From positions 5,843,635-5,907,634 of the forward strand of contig CP139021.1 of the NCBI GenBank assembly GCA_034044135.1: a DNA stretch of 64,000 nt. Direction: 5' to 3'. Below are positions 17,592 through 27,617 of this stretch, piece by piece (the stretch's first letter is position 1; every line of letters begins with the position of its first letter). A program made the translations under genes and the position numbers. The DNA is from Flammeovirgaceae bacterium SG7u.111 (GTDB lineage Bacteria; Bacteroidota; Bacteroidia; Cytophagales; Flammeovirgaceae). A model generated the notes under the pieces. That model made no database searches. It was not told where the DNA came from and saw only the letters and a program-made list of their open reading frames with translations.

Positions 17592-19946
17592 TTACTCGCT
17601 CCGCAAGCATTTGGTTGGATTTACGCTGGCGGCTTTGTAGGCTTGCAAGCCTACAGTTATCCAAGCAATGAAAAGGGCGAGCAATCCTGCACTGGCGAAG
17701 TACCATATTTCCATATCTATCCGGTAAGCGAAGCGCTCCAGCCACGTATTGACGATGAAAAAACTAATGGGGATAGCGAGTACAATAGAAGCCAACACCA
17801 TTCGGGTGAAATCTTTGGAGAGCAATAAAACGATGTTGCTTACGCTTGAGCCCAATACTTTGCGTATTCCAATTTCCTTGAGTCTCCGTTCGGCAGTGAA
17901 GGCTGCCAAACCGTAAAGCCCGAGGCATGAGATAAGAATTGCCAAAGCGGCAAAGTACCTTGATAGCACGGCGACCCTTAGCTCGGCATTGTACTGCTCT
18001 TCGAAGCTTTTATCTAAAAAATGGTAGTCGAAGGTAAATCCGGCATTATAGGACTGATAGAAATCGGTAAGCTCGGCAATCGTATTTTTCTCTTCCCCTT
18101 TCGCTATTCTAGCCATCACATTCCATGTCATGTCTGGGTCTAGCCTGAAAAACAAAGGGTTTACATTTTCATGAAAAGATTGGAAATGGAAATCTTTTAC
18201 CACACCTACTATTTCCATATCGTATTCATCCCAAAGGCGGATGGTCTTACCTATTGGATCTTCCAAGCCCATAATCTTGATAGCCGTTTCATTGAAAATA
18301 ATTTTGCTGGTATCGGAAATATTTCCATCCATAAAGCTCCGACCTTCTACCATTTCTAGTTTCAAAGTCTCTATCATTCCGTAGTTCAAGCGAACATTTT
18401 CAAACAAAATCAAATCATCTGGGTCTTTTCCATCCCAGTTGAGCCCACTGGTATTATTTTGCCTCCCTACCAAGTTGTGACCGATGCTCGAGGCCGCCAC
18501 TACTCCAGGAACCTTCCTCATTTCTGTCAAAAATGTTTCTAGGTTTTTCTCCACCGCTCCATTTATTTCGAAGTAAATAATATTCTCTTTGTCGTAGCCC
18601 AAGTTTTTGTTTTGGACAAATTCAATCTGCTTGAAGATGACAACTACCGATACAATGAGGATAATAGAAAGTGTGAATTGGAAGATCACCAAGCCCCGCC
18701 TTGCCCACAATTCTCCCAAAGAGCTTTTCACTTCGCCTTTCAGCACTTTTATAGGTCGGAAACCTGACAAATAGAGCGCAGGGTAGCTTCCTGATACCAA
18801 GCCTGTAATAAGAGTGATGGACAGCAGGGCCAAAAGCAGTTGGGAATCGAAGGCAAATTCAATTTGCTTATCGGTAATTCCATTGAACTGAGGCAAAAGA
18901 ATAAACACGATGATGAGCGCTACAAGAAGTGATAAAATGGCAATCAGCATTGACTCGGCTAAAAACTGGGTAATAAGCGAGCCTCGTTTAGCTCCAAGTG
19001 CTTTTTTCACTCCCACTTCTTTTATTCGCCTCGAAGCCCTTGCGGTGGAAAGGTTCATAAAGTTAATGCAGGCAATGAGCAAAATAAAGCCAGCAATAAC
19101 GGAAAATATCTGGATATATTCAATTCTTCCACCAGCTTGTACCCCATTTTCGTACCTGCTATACAAATAGCGATCTGTATAGGGAGCAAAAAACAGCGTC
19201 ACATTACTTTCTTCATTTTTCCCTTTTATATATTCAGCTACTTTCTCATTTAGTGCTGCTACGTCTGTGTCTTCGTGTAGTATCAGATAAGTTTTAGGTC
19301 CATTGTTCCCCCAGCTCAATACCCAATCGTTATCGTCTTTGTATTCTTCGAAATTCAATACGAAATCGAACTGTTCGGAAGACGTAGTTGGAACATTTTC
19401 AAACACGCCCGAAACCATAAAGCTCTTTTCGTGCTGGAACTCGACCATTTTCCCTATCACATCCTCAGTTGTTCCAAACAAGTTATTTGCCAGCTCTTCG
19501 GAGATCACCATTGACATTTTATCTGCCAATACTTTGTCCGGATCGCCATGGATAAGCGGATAGGAGAAAATATTGAAGTAATCTTTTCCCACATGATATC
19601 CTTCAGCTTTTACATTATGGTCTTTGATAGAAAGCGTATATGGGCTCACCCAAGTAGTAGTTGCGGCATATTCTACTTCTGGGATTTCTTCTGCTATGGT
19701 TTCCGCCAAAATACCTGGTGTAGAAGAAGTTGTCATAATCTCTTCTGCATATTGCTGATGCTCCATCGCTCGATAGAGCCTATCGCTTTTTTGGTGGAAC
19801 TGATCTTTTTTCAGTTCATCATTTACCCAAAGGTAGATAAACAGCGTACAGGCGATCCCCGTGGTAAGACCTATGAGATTGATGAAAAAAGAAACTTTGT
19901 GCTTTTTAAAATTTCGAAAAGCGAGTAAGAGGCTGTGGTTAAACAT
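17592..19946 (-). CDS. FtsX/MacB-type ABC transporter permease
   Basis: A 784-residue permease of the long Bacteroidota type with two FtsX repeats. The first transmembrane helix (residues about 20-42, VSFFINLIGLTTGIACTLFIYLWV) is followed by a large periplasmic MacB-like domain, then three helices around ILLIACINFMNLSTARASRR, a second helix-periplasm unit and a final helix trio around LAAFTAERRLKEIGIRKVLG. The ARASRRIKEVGVKKALGA segment is the usual contact with an ATPase. No ATPase gene is adjacent, so its partner must be elsewhere. Substrate unknown. Related systems export lipoproteins, peptides or drugs. Confidence 0.85.
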   Translation of the reverse strand: MFNHSLLLAFRNFKKHKVSFFINLIGLTTGIACTLFIYLWVNDELKKDQFHQKSDRLYRAMEHQQYAEEIMTTSSTPGILAETIAEEIPEVEYAATTTWVSPYTLSIKDHNVKAEGYHVGKDYFNIFSYPLIHGDPDKVLADKMSMVISEELANNLFGTTEDVIGKMVEFQHEKSFMVSGVFENVPTTSSEQFDFVLNFEEYKDDNDWVLSWGNNGPKTYLILHEDTDVAALNEKVAEYIKGKNEESNVTLFFAPYTDRYLYSRYENGVQAGGRIEYIQIFSVIAGFILLIACINFMNLSTARASRRIKEVGVKKALGAKRGSLITQFLAESMLIAILSLLVALIIVFILLPQFNGITDKQIEFAFDSQLLLALLSITLITGLVSGSYPALYLSGFRPIKVLKGEVKSSLGELWARRGLVIFQFTLSIILIVSVVVIFKQIEFVQNKNLGYDKENIIYFEINGAVEKNLETFLTEMRKVPGVVAASSIGHNLVGRQNNTSGLNWDGKDPDDLILFENVRLNYGMIETLKLEMVEGRSFMDGNISDTSKIIFNETAIKIMGLEDPIGKTIRLWDEYDMEIVGVVKDFHFQSFHENVNPLFFRLDPDMTWNVMARIAKGEEKNTIAELTDFYQSYNAGFTFDYHFLDKSFEEQYNAELRVAVLSRYFAALAILISCLGLYGLAAFTAERRLKEIGIRKVLGSSVSNIVLLLSKDFTRMVLASIVLAIPISFFIVNTWLERFAYRIDMEIWYFASAGLLALFIAWITVGLQAYKAASVNPTKCLRSE

Positions 19947-20258
19947 GGAGGTTTGGTTCTAATAAAAAAACAAGAAAGCTAGTCGAAAAAGCTTGTTGTA
20001 ATGGAAATGGGTGGTGAAAGGGAAAAACAGAAAAGGTTTTGTAAGCTATACTTAAAAAGTATCAAATGGTTACACCTCTTCTTTCAGTCTTTTATTAAAT
20101 AAATAAACGGATTCTCAATCTTAAAGGACAGGGGTTTGTGATAAGCGGTTGCTTATAGAGCAAAAAATCATAAAAAAAGCCCAACTTTTAGGAAAGTTGG
20201 GCTACAAAAAAATATTGAGCTATTTAAGGTCTTGAAAAATCAACCTTCAGATTCATGG
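19947..20258. other. Intergenic region with a terminator, otherwise empty
   Basis: About 312 bp between two minus-strand genes. Its left part should hold the promoter of the permease gene, but no clear consensus box was seen. Its right part holds the terminator of the sugar transporter (20171-20203). Confidence 0.5.
20171..20203 (-). terminator. Intrinsic terminator of the sugar transporter gene
   Basis: Perfect 11-bp arms 20178-20188 and 20193-20203 with a 4-nt loop. On the minus strand a run of T follows (20172-20178). Confidence 0.9.
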
Positions 20259-21716
20259 TTATAACCCTAATTTTTTCTTTCCAATATTATGCCCTTTGAA
20301 ACCAAAGAAGGCTAAGTAGATATAACAGAAAACTGGGACGAAAAAGGAAGCTTGCTCCCCAATAGCTTTCATATCTGCCAAAGCACCTTGCAGAGGAGGA
20401 ATAAGCGCTCCTCCTAAAATCATCATAACCAATAGTGAGCTACCTTGGCTTTTGTACTTTCCTAAACCTTCAATGGATAGTGTGAAAATATTAGACCACA
20501 TTACAGAATTAAACAAGCCGATGCCTATCACTGACCAGAATGCTAAACTTGAGTCGGTAAAGATAGTGAGTATCAACAGTACAATATTGATACTGGCGAA
20601 AATCCCAAGGGTTCTACCTGCCATCGATTTTCCAATAACAAATGCAGCCAAGTTTGCTGCTATTAAAATAAAAAATGGTGCAACAGAAGAAAGACTGAGT
20701 TCTTGCCCGCTTTTTACATATGCGGCAAAATAAATTACAGCAAAAGCAGCTATTGACACTCCCAACATCAGCATAAATTTCTTTATGCCCTGCTCCATCT
20801 GGCTAAGAGAAATTGCTCCTAAAAATCTGCCAATCATAGCTCCACCCCAATAAAATGCTAAGAAAATATCTCCTTCGCTTTTATCGAGCCCCATTATATT
20901 ATCCAGTTCAAAAAAATTGATGAGCATGCTACCTATAGTAACCTCACCTCCTACATACATGAAAATAGCAATCATACCCAATACCAAATGCGGATATTTG
21001 AAAGCTCCTGCCCCACCTTCTATTTTTTCATCGTTGCTAAAGCTTGGAAGAGGTGTGATCCAAATAATTCCCGCTAGTAGCAAAAATACCGCAGAGAATA
21101 CTAGGTAAGGAATTTTTACCGACTCGGCAGTTAATTCGCCATCGACGGCAAAATATTGAAAGACTAAATAACCACCTATCAGTGGGGCGATGGTAGTTCC
21201 GAAAGAATTGAAGCCTTGGGAAAGGTTCAACCTACTAGGGGCACTTTCTTCTGAGCCTAAAATAGATACATAAGGGTTTGCGGCAATCTGTAAAAGAGTA
21301 AATCCTATTCCTAAAAAGAACAAAGCACTCAAGAAATAGCCATACACCTTGTATTCAGCTGCTGGATAAAATAAGGCACAACTAACACATGAAATTAAAA
21401 GCCCTGCAATTATTCCATTTTTGTACCCTATTTTGGTAATAGGGTCTCCAAAAGTTGCGGAAATAATGAAATAAATAAGTGAGCCTATAAAATAAGCTCC
21501 AAAAAAGGCAAACTGGACCAGCATAGCCTGCAAGTATGTCAGCTCAAAAACTTCTTTTAAATAGGGAATGAGAATATCGTTCATACAAGTAAGAAATCCC
21601 CACATAAAAAATAGGGAAGTCAGTACAATGAGCGGTGTGGTGTAATTAGGTCTATTTCCATCTTCAAATTGTACAGCAGCATTTTCTGCTCCTGATATTG
21701 GGGCTCCTCCAGCCAT
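20259..21716 (-). CDS. FucP/GluP-type MFS sugar:H+ symporter
   Basis: About 485 residues with 12 predicted transmembrane helices. The opening, TSLFFMWGFLTCMNDILIPYLKEVFELTY, carries the MWGF..C.NDIL pattern of the fucose/glucose-galactose (FucP/GluP) family, which imports hexoses with protons. Further family segments are QIAANPYVSILGSEESAPSRLNLSQGFNSFGTTI-type sequence in the middle and MWSNIFTLSIEGLGKYKSQGSSLLVM near the end, read here only for their general fit. The ATG at 21716 is preferred; the GTG at 21809 would add 31 residues with no family match. It stands alone with its own terminator. Which sugar is carried is not determinable. Confidence 0.88.
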   Translation of the reverse strand: MAGGAPISGAENAAVQFEDGNRPNYTTPLIVLTSLFFMWGFLTCMNDILIPYLKEVFELTYLQAMLVQFAFFGAYFIGSLIYFIISATFGDPITKIGYKNGIIAGLLISCVSCALFYPAAEYKVYGYFLSALFFLGIGFTLLQIAANPYVSILGSEESAPSRLNLSQGFNSFGTTIAPLIGGYLVFQYFAVDGELTAESVKIPYLVFSAVFLLLAGIIWITPLPSFSNDEKIEGGAGAFKYPHLVLGMIAIFMYVGGEVTIGSMLINFFELDNIMGLDKSEGDIFLAFYWGGAMIGRFLGAISLSQMEQGIKKFMLMLGVSIAAFAVIYFAAYVKSGQELSLSSVAPFFILIAANLAAFVIGKSMAGRTLGIFASINIVLLILTIFTDSSLAFWSVIGIGLFNSVMWSNIFTLSIEGLGKYKSQGSSLLVMMILGGALIPPLQGALADMKAIGEQASFFVPVFCYIYLAFFGFKGHNIGKKKLGL

Positions 21717-21817
21717 AGTTTTTACTTTATTTTGGTTATTAAAAAAAATAGTTTGACCTACACAGTTCAGCTGAACCATGAAAGCGCCTAGTAAATATGG
21801 CAGATACACAAGCTGAG

Positions 21818-21825
21818 CAAATATA
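21818..21825 (-). promoter_or_regulatory. Candidate -7 box of the sugar transporter gene
   Basis: TATATTTG on the minus strand matches TAnnTTTG and lies about 100 bp before the preferred ATG. A -33 element was not recognised. Confidence 0.35.
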
Positions 21826-22043
21826 AAGTAAAAAACAGAAGGAGGGGTATTCAGAAGCTAGGGGAGCAAAAAAATATCAGGCAATATTCTCTTGGCCCGC
21901 AAGTGTTTGCAAAAAGGGTATAACTTGAATTTTGTTATGCAAAGGTTTTACCGCAGATGGAAGTTGAAGGAGTAAAAAAAACAGGTGAGTTGGAAAAAGG
22001 ATTGTAAAAGAATAAAACTAATATAAAAACGTACAGATATTAC

Positions 22044-22256
22044 CTATTGTTGGTAAGATACCTGCACGCCAACTTGTGTAACACCCACCTCATTTTGTGG
22101 CTGTAATGGTTGGGAATCTGATTTTAACCTCTCAACACTGCCTCCAAAAGAGGAAAGCAACATAAGAACAGCTAAAACAGCAAATAAAAAAGGCAAACAA
22201 GGAAGTTTTTGTACTAGTTGAGAAAGCATATTAAGATTTTTTGTGTTAAAGTTCAT
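22044..22256 (-). CDS. Possible small single-span membrane protein, unrecognised
   Basis: An ORF of about 70 residues (or 61 from the ATG at 22229) with one strong hydrophobic segment, PFLFAVLAVLMLLSSFGG, followed by a polar tail ending VGVQVSYQQ. I recognise no family. In its favour are the coherent signal-anchor-like layout and the lack of any other gene here. Against it are the short length and no clear promoter (best match TAAACTTG on the minus strand at about 22300, one mismatch). A chance ORF remains quite possible. Confidence 0.35.
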   Translation of the reverse strand: MNFNTKNLNMLSQLVQKLPCLPFLFAVLAVLMLLSSFGGSVERLKSDSQPLQPQNEVGVTQVGVQVSYQQ

Positions 22257-22625
22257 TAATAGACACGTTCGTTTAGCTTGAAACGCTGCACTCAAGTTTA
22301 GAAAAGTTTGAGATTTATTTTTTATTCAAGCATCAAAGCTCAATTTTGTCAAAAAACAATAAATGATGATAGTAAGTATGATATATAGAGTGGTAGTATA
22401 TGCCAAAAGGTATTAATCAAAAAATATACTAGATGTCTGTTTGCTATTATGGAAACTTATTTGAATCCGAATAATTGTATAGCAATTACAATTAATTTTT
22501 GATAGTAGTATGCTTCTCATTTTCGAGAGCAAATATATGACCTTTTGATGGAAATAAGATTAAAAAGTTCTAATATTGGCGGATAATTCAATGAAACTTA
22601 ACCTAACACCGAGGATTCAACCCGA
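22257..22625. other. AT-rich intergenic region before the polysaccharide locus
   Basis: About 370 bp with no convincing ORF. It must hold the promoter of the first polysaccharide gene. The best box seen, TAATATTG at 22571-22578, differs from TAnnTTTG at one base. Confidence 0.4.
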
Positions 22626-23891
22626 ATGAGTCAACAAGGAAAAAAAATTGCTATTATAGGATTAGGCTATGTTGGGCTGCCTTTAGCTGTCGAACTGGCA
22701 AAAAAGTACGAGGTACTTGGCTTCGATATAAAACAAGACAGGATAACTGAGTTAGAAAAAGGAGAAGACAGCACTTTAGAAGTTAGTGTTGAAGAGCTAG
22801 AAGAAATAGCTGGCAAAATTAACTTCACCTCCAAAAAGGAAGACCTAGCAGAAGCTCAAATTTATATAGTAACTGTCCCTACCCCTATTGACTCCCATAA
22901 AAAACCTGATTTAACCCCACTTATAAAAGCAAGTGAAACTGTTGGGTCGGTTTTAAGCAATGGAGATATCGTCATTTATGAATCTACCGTGTACCCTGGC
23001 TGTACGGAAGAAGAATGTGTGCCCGTATTAGAAAAGTTCAGTGGATTGAAATTTAATCAAGACTTTTTCTGTGGTTATTCCCCTGAAAGAATCAATCCTG
23101 GGGATAAACTTAGGCGGATTCATAATATCAAGAAAGTTACAAGTGGAAGTACCCCAGAAATAGCCGAAGAAATTGATGCTCTTTATAGGAGCATCGTTAC
23201 CGTCGGAACCCATAAAGCATCTTGTATAAAAGTTGCCGAAGCTGCAAAAGTTATTGAGAATGCTCAACGCGACCTAAACATCGCTTTCGTAAACGAGCTA
23301 GCTTTGATCTTTGAAAGAGTAGGCATTGATACAACTGAAGTTTTGGAAGCTGCAGGAACAAAATGGAACTTCTTGCCCTTCAGGCCAGGCTTGGTTGGTG
23401 GTCATTGTATAGGTGTTGATCCTTATTACTTAACATACAAAGCAGAAAGCCTTGGTTACAACCCGCAAGTTATCCTCTCAGGTAGGCGGATCAATGACAA
23501 CATGGGCATGTACATTGCCAATAGGATAGTGAAGTTGATGAGCCGCAAAGGTAGTCAAATAAACGGGGCAAATGCGCTGGTTCTTGGCGTCACCTTTAAG
23601 GAAAATTGCCCCGATATAAGAAACTCAAAAGTAATTGATATAATCTCCGAACTTCAGAGCTTCGGTATAAATGTAGATACATACGACCCACATGCTAGTG
23701 AGGCTGAGGTAAAAGAAGAGTATGGTATAAGTTTGACCCAAACTTTGGAAAAGAAATACGATGCCGTTATACTTGCCGTTTCTCATAGTTCGTTTGAAGA
23801 ACTTAACTTATCTTCCATCCAAAATCCTAGCTCAGTTATTTTTGATGTAAAGGGCTTTTTGAGTAAGGGTGAGGCTGATGGGAGGTTGTAG
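22626..23891 (+). CDS. UDP-sugar 6-dehydrogenase of the TviB/WbpA type
   Basis: A 421-residue nucleotide-sugar dehydrogenase that oxidises C6 of a UDP-N-acetylhexosamine to the uronic acid with NAD+. Seen: the Rossmann loop GLGYVGLPLA from residue 12, the segment YESTVYPGCTEE, RINPGDK, and the catalytic cysteine C261 in GGHCIGVDPYYL, preceded by FLPFRPGLV. The C-terminal domain begins near ALVLGVTFKENCPDIRNSK. These features place it with TviB/VipA/WbpA enzymes instead of UDP-glucose dehydrogenases, though the exact sugar is inferred. It is the first gene of the first polysaccharide locus and retains the base composition of the surrounding housekeeping DNA. Confidence 0.9.
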   Translation: MSQQGKKIAIIGLGYVGLPLAVELAKKYEVLGFDIKQDRITELEKGEDSTLEVSVEELEEIAGKINFTSKKEDLAEAQIYIVTVPTPIDSHKKPDLTPLIKASETVGSVLSNGDIVIYESTVYPGCTEEECVPVLEKFSGLKFNQDFFCGYSPERINPGDKLRRIHNIKKVTSGSTPEIAEEIDALYRSIVTVGTHKASCIKVAEAAKVIENAQRDLNIAFVNELALIFERVGIDTTEVLEAAGTKWNFLPFRPGLVGGHCIGVDPYYLTYKAESLGYNPQVILSGRRINDNMGMYIANRIVKLMSRKGSQINGANALVLGVTFKENCPDIRNSKVIDIISELQSFGINVDTYDPHASEAEVKEEYGISLTQTLEKKYDAVILAVSHSSFEELNLSSIQNPSSVIFDVKGFLSKGEADGRL

Positions 23892-23931
23892 AGAAGAGGT
23901 TATTTTCAGTTGTAAAAAAGGCAGGTAGGGC

Positions 23932-25350
23932 ATGAGTCTCAAAGAGAGTTTTTTTAAAAATTTACTGACAGTTAGCTTTTTTGCTTATTTAGCCCAAGCA
24001 TTTAATTACCTAGCTTCTATATTTATTTTTAGGATTATTACACCAGATGAATATGGTGTGGTTTCTATGATTGTCGTTTTTTCTGGGTTTATAGCCATCT
24101 TTTCAGATGCAGGCTTTTCTTTTTCTGTTATTAGAGGAAATTATAATCTCAAATTTCTTAATAAACTGTCAGGAGCAACAGTGATTTTTGGTCTACTTCT
24201 ATCATTATTACTGGTAAGCATGGCAAAACCAATCTCTTGGTTTTATAATAGCCCTGAATTATTCTTGCCAACTATTTGCCTAGCCAGTACATTTTTTTTA
24301 CAATCATTTTCTATTATCCCCAAAGCAAAGCTTCAGAAAGAAGAAGAGTTCAAAGCTATAGGCATAGCCACTGTGGCTATGCAGTTATCCAACTCATCTA
24401 CTCAATTAGCATTAGCACTTTCTGGCTTTTCTTTTTGGGCATTTATCTGGGGACCAATAGTTGGATATATAGTACAAGCCATTGTATACTATAGAAAAAC
24501 AAGACTCTCTATTAATATTACGTCATTGCAAGAGCTCAAAAAAACCTATACAGAGGTAAAGTCTTTAGTTGGCAATGTCAGTGGGTTCAATATGATTAAT
24601 TATTGGGCTAGAAATAGTGACTATATGATGATAGGAAAGCTTTATGACAAAGCTACTTTGGGAGTATATAGAAATGCCTATTTTTTATTGATGTTACCAA
24701 TCAATTTTGTAGGAATGGTTATCAATCAAGTATTCTTACCTACAATACAGAAAGCTGTTAATAGTTCGAGACAAAAATTTGAAAAAGAGTATATATACTT
24801 AGAAGGATCACTGTTCCTTTTTGCATTGCCGTTGACAATAATTTTTATAACACTCCCCAAAGAATTAGTTCAACTTATCTGGGGGAACAACTGGATAGCA
24901 GTCGCAGAATACCTGCCATACTTTGGTGTATTATGCTTCACACAAACTTCACTTAATCCTATAGGAATAGGCTATATCGTACTGAAAAAAGAACATGAGC
25001 TACTCAAAATTGGAGGAATTAATGCAATTATATTAATTATAGCTATAATCAGCGGAGCTATTATATCCACAGAAAGCTTAGTATTTTATTATTCAATTGC
25101 TTCAACAATTATTGTTAGCCCAATATTCATATATTTTGCCTTTATAAAAGCATTCAAATTTAATTTAAACAAAGTACTAAAAAATTGGATTCCAAAGATA
25201 GTACTCTGCTTTAGTATGCTCATCTGTATACACTTTGATTTTCAAAGTGTAATCTATTTATTATTATTGCTATTAACCATGATTACAGTTGTTACTGAAT
25301 TCAATAAAATTTCTTGGGTTGTAAAATATATCATAAGGATAAAAAAATAG
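23932..25350 (+). CDS. Wzx-type polysaccharide flippase (MOP superfamily)
   Basis: A 472-residue membrane protein with about 12-14 predicted helices. The N-terminal LTVSFFAYLAQAFNYLASIFIFRIITPDEYGVVSM is typical of oligosaccharide flippases (quoted in part: FRIITPDEYGVVSM). Such proteins move undecaprenyl-linked repeat units across the inner membrane. The first strongly AT-rich gene of the locus begins here, 40 bp after the dehydrogenase. The methyltransferase gene follows at once. Confidence 0.85.
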   Translation: MSLKESFFKNLLTVSFFAYLAQAFNYLASIFIFRIITPDEYGVVSMIVVFSGFIAIFSDAGFSFSVIRGNYNLKFLNKLSGATVIFGLLLSLLLVSMAKPISWFYNSPELFLPTICLASTFFLQSFSIIPKAKLQKEEEFKAIGIATVAMQLSNSSTQLALALSGFSFWAFIWGPIVGYIVQAIVYYRKTRLSINITSLQELKKTYTEVKSLVGNVSGFNMINYWARNSDYMMIGKLYDKATLGVYRNAYFLLMLPINFVGMVINQVFLPTIQKAVNSSRQKFEKEYIYLEGSLFLFALPLTIIFITLPKELVQLIWGNNWIAVAEYLPYFGVLCFTQTSLNPIGIGYIVLKKEHELLKIGGINAIILIIAIISGAIISTESLVFYYSIASTIIVSPIFIYFAFIKAFKFNLNKVLKNWIPKIVLCFSMLICIHFDFQSVIYLLLLLLTMITVVTEFNKISWVVKYIIRIKK

Positions 25351-25391
25351 ATATTCACTTTGTTAAATATAAAATAAGATTAAAACCTAAA

Positions 25392-26159
25392 ATGAAACAA
25401 ATTATCAGAATAACTATCCAAAAAATTAGGCAAGCTATCCTAAAAACTACTGGATTAACAGTTTACAGAAACCTACCTATAGGAATTGAGCCTTTAAGAG
25501 ATCTTAAAAGTGATTTTAAAAATTATCAATTTCACACGTTCTTCGATGTTGGAGCAAATGTAGGACAAACAGCACTTCACTTTAAAAGACTTTATCCAAA
25601 ATCTGTAATTTGGTGTTTTGAGCCAGTAAAAAAAACATATGAGGTCCTAAAATCAAATACAGCTAATAAACATATTAAATGCCACCAAATAGCTTTAGGA
25701 GCTAAAGCTATGACGCAGGACATCGAAGTACATAAAGATAATATTGATTCAACAATGAATAGCCTAATCAATCCAACTAGATTTGATAATAAACAGACAA
25801 AAAATGAATCAATTCAAGTTCAAACTTTAGATTTGTTTTGCAATGAAAAGTCAATTAGTTCAATTGATTATCTAAAAATTGATACAGAAGGTTATGATTT
25901 AGAGGTTTTAAAAGGAGGAGTTCAAAACTTGACTAAACAAAGTATATCATTTATTGAAGTAGAAGTAAGTATGAACCCAGAAAATACATACCATGTAAAT
26001 TTTATAGAAGTAAAAAATTACTTAGAGAGATTTGACTATAGAATCTACGGAATATACGACCAAGTACATGAATGGCAAACACTAAAACCTATTCTTAGAC
26101 GAGCAAATATCCTTTTTGTAGCTAAAAGAACTTATGATTTGTATAAAATTAAACTTTAA
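25392..26159 (+). CDS. FkbM-family methyltransferase
   Basis: About 255 residues. The SAM-binding motif is FDVGANVGQTALHF; further FkbM signs are VIWCFEPVKKTYEVL, the IDSTMNSL segment, and SSIDYLKIDTEGYDLEVLKGG near the C-terminus, in which the acidic DTEG is characteristic. It probably O-methylates a sugar of the repeat unit. The longer frame from 25314 overlaps the flippase gene, while the ATG at 25392, 41 bp after the flippase stop, starts a sequence that fits the family. Confidence 0.85.
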   Translation: MKQIIRITIQKIRQAILKTTGLTVYRNLPIGIEPLRDLKSDFKNYQFHTFFDVGANVGQTALHFKRLYPKSVIWCFEPVKKTYEVLKSNTANKHIKCHQIALGAKAMTQDIEVHKDNIDSTMNSLINPTRFDNKQTKNESIQVQTLDLFCNEKSISSIDYLKIDTEGYDLEVLKGGVQNLTKQSISFIEVEVSMNPENTYHVNFIEVKNYLERFDYRIYGIYDQVHEWQTLKPILRRANILFVAKRTYDLYKIKL

Positions 26160-26397
26160 CGAAACTATACCCCACACTGTACTATCAAACACATTGACTA
26201 TCAATAACCTAAACCACAGATAATACTCCAAAAGGAATAAAGAGATTGTTAAATTATATTTTTTGAATATCCATGATGTTCTATTTTCAAGATTGGGAAT
26301 ACTTTGCCATAAAGAGTCACAAAAAGTCCAGTGTGAAAACCAACTTATTTGAAATAAACTAAACTTAGCATGTATTATATTAATAACTCTATTGCCA

Positions 26398-27426
26398 ATG
26401 AAGCCATTAGTTAGCATAATCATCCCCGTTTTTAATGTTGATCAATATCTAGCTGAATGCCTTGAGTCAGTATGCAATCAAACATTGAGAGATATTGAAA
26501 TAATTATCATTGATGATGGATCAACAGACAATAGCCCTAACATCATTAAATGTTTTAGACAAGAAGACGATAGAATTATTTTTCACTCCCAGGAAAACCA
26601 AGGACAAGGAATTGCAAGAAATTGGGGGATAGAAAATGCTAATGGAAAATATCTGGGATTTGTTGATTCTGATGATAGCATATCTCTAGATATGTATGAA
26701 AAGATGTATCAAAAAGCGGAAGCATTTAAAATAGATATTATTCAATGCGAATACAAGTTAACCAAAAAAGAAGATTTAATCATCGATGGAGGCGAAAAAG
26801 CAATTGAATTAAGTGCAAATGCTGAAATTTTTGTTTCATTTTGGTCAAAATTATACAAACGAAGCATTTTTATAAATAATCACATAAGGTTTCCTCTTTC
26901 GCCTCCCAAAATGAAACATCAAGACTTTGCTGTAGCTATTCAACCTTTATTTTTTGCAAAAAAAATATATTTGTTGAGAGAAAGGTTATATTTTTATCGA
27001 GAGAATAGATTTGGTTCAGTTATGAATACAATTTCTGAAGACCATTTAATTCATTTAGAAATAGCTTTGAATATTAACAAGTCATTTCTTGAGAAACACT
27101 CGGCATCAGATACTTGTCTACTTTATTATTCGAAAATTTATTTTTCACACTCTATTAGTAGGTTAAAATCCATAATAGAAAATATGAGACCATTTGATAA
27201 AAATAAAAAAGCACTTATTGAGCTTTGGATTAAGACTTTTAGGTCAAGTATTTTCTTTCAACAAGGGAAACAATATAATAAGAATATAACGATAAGCATT
27301 GTTATATTTTTAATTGATTGTTACAATTTGCAGCCAAAATTCACCATACTAACTCTAACTTTAGTACACCATATACTCAAATTTAAAAAAGACATATCAC
27401 AAATGAATACAAAAATATCGTTTTAA
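26398..27426 (+). CDS. Family 2 glycosyltransferase
   Basis: About 342 residues. The GT-A fold shows in PLVSIIIPVFNVDQYLAECL at the very N-terminus, IIIIDDGSTDNS, and the metal-binding DXD equivalent in GFVDSDDSIS near residue 98. The C-terminal half is less conserved. The ATG at 26398 is chosen over the TTG six bases upstream because the fold begins directly after it. It adds one sugar of the repeat unit; donor and acceptor are unknown. A 238-bp AT-rich gap precedes it. Confidence 0.87.
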   Translation: MKPLVSIIIPVFNVDQYLAECLESVCNQTLRDIEIIIIDDGSTDNSPNIIKCFRQEDDRIIFHSQENQGQGIARNWGIENANGKYLGFVDSDDSISLDMYEKMYQKAEAFKIDIIQCEYKLTKKEDLIIDGGEKAIELSANAEIFVSFWSKLYKRSIFINNHIRFPLSPPKMKHQDFAVAIQPLFFAKKIYLLRERLYFYRENRFGSVMNTISEDHLIHLEIALNINKSFLEKHSASDTCLLYYSKIYFSHSISRLKSIIENMRPFDKNKKALIELWIKTFRSSIFFQQGKQYNKNITISIVIFLIDCYNLQPKFTILTLTLVHHILKFKKDISQMNTKISF

Positions 27427-27617
27427 GTAGCTCTACAGAAAACCAGCAAGGCAAAACATTCTTGTAGGGAATCGACTCACTTTGTTGTAAATGATATACT
27501 TTTGTATTCCTACAAAAAGTATACTTAAAACTATAATCTACCTTAAACTCAAGTTAATCTGGTCGATAATTATCCAACAGTAGCATATTAAAACAGTTTT
27601 TTTCTAATCTAAAAATT